Assembly: GCA_021804195.1 (NCBI GenBank)
Contig: JAJZKJ010000159.1
Coordinates: 1-5,943, forward strand
DNA length: 5,943 bases
Reading direction: 5' to 3'
DNA from: Acidobacteriota bacterium
GTDB taxonomy: Bacteria; Planctomycetota; Phycisphaerae; WQYP01; JAJZKJ01
A program made the position numbers and the translations under genes. The notes under the pieces are model-generated. The model was not told where the DNA came from, ran no database searches, and saw only the letters and a list, made by a program, of their open reading frames with translations. The stretch's first letter is position 1, and each line of letters opens with the position of its first letter. Of this stretch, positions 5,943 to 5,943 are shown in pieces.

Positions 5943-5943
5943 A

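Overview
The window is compact, GC-rich bacterial chromosomal DNA with five protein-coding genes and almost no spare space. Two things suggest a Planctomycetota or related PVC-type bacterium. One is the pair of exported STN/secretin-N0-like proteins with a C-terminal 'KLI...W..nGG...(l)vV.ap...Q.l' block. The other is the lipid-linked sugar-phosphate transferase ending in a GDTNHFSHRL-type loop. This placement is inference from protein style only; no marker gene or rRNA is present.

Layout. (1) Bases 1-434, plus strand: C-terminal part of a WecA/TagO/MraY-family polyprenyl-phosphate sugar-1-phosphate transferase, cut by the left edge. (2) Bases 431-2839, plus: an 802-residue O-antigen ligase/polymerase-type (Wzy_C) membrane protein, joined to gene 1 by an ATGA stop/start overlap and carrying a long Pro/Arg-rich C-terminal extension. 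(3) Bases 2833-3717, minus: an exported STN-like protein that converges on the ligase gene and overlaps it by 7 bases. (4) Bases 3742-4512, minus: a second exported STN-like protein, a clear relative of gene 3 and probably the upstream gene of a two-gene operon, with a textbook AGGAGG ribosome binding site. (5) Bases 4785-5942, plus: ribD, the bifunctional riboflavin deaminase/reductase, complete and with its catalytic motifs present. Its stop codon lies at the right edge, so any further rib genes are outside the window.

The first two genes form a surface-glycan module: one starts a glycan on a polyprenyl carrier, the other polymerises it or moves it to an acceptor. The minus-strand pair looks like envelope proteins related to secretin N-terminal domains, but neither has a secretin channel. 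ribD belongs to riboflavin synthesis and is probably an unrelated neighbour.

The roughly 270-base divergent spacer between gene 4 and ribD is the only sizeable noncoding stretch. It holds an AT-rich patch, a 20-base GC hairpin, and a 28-base near-perfect palindrome just upstream of ribD. A 16-base core of that palindrome also occurs, inverted, inside the ligase gene. I see no convincing new defence, mobile or CRISPR system. The most interesting items are the paired channel-less STN proteins, the ligase extension and the spacer palindromes.
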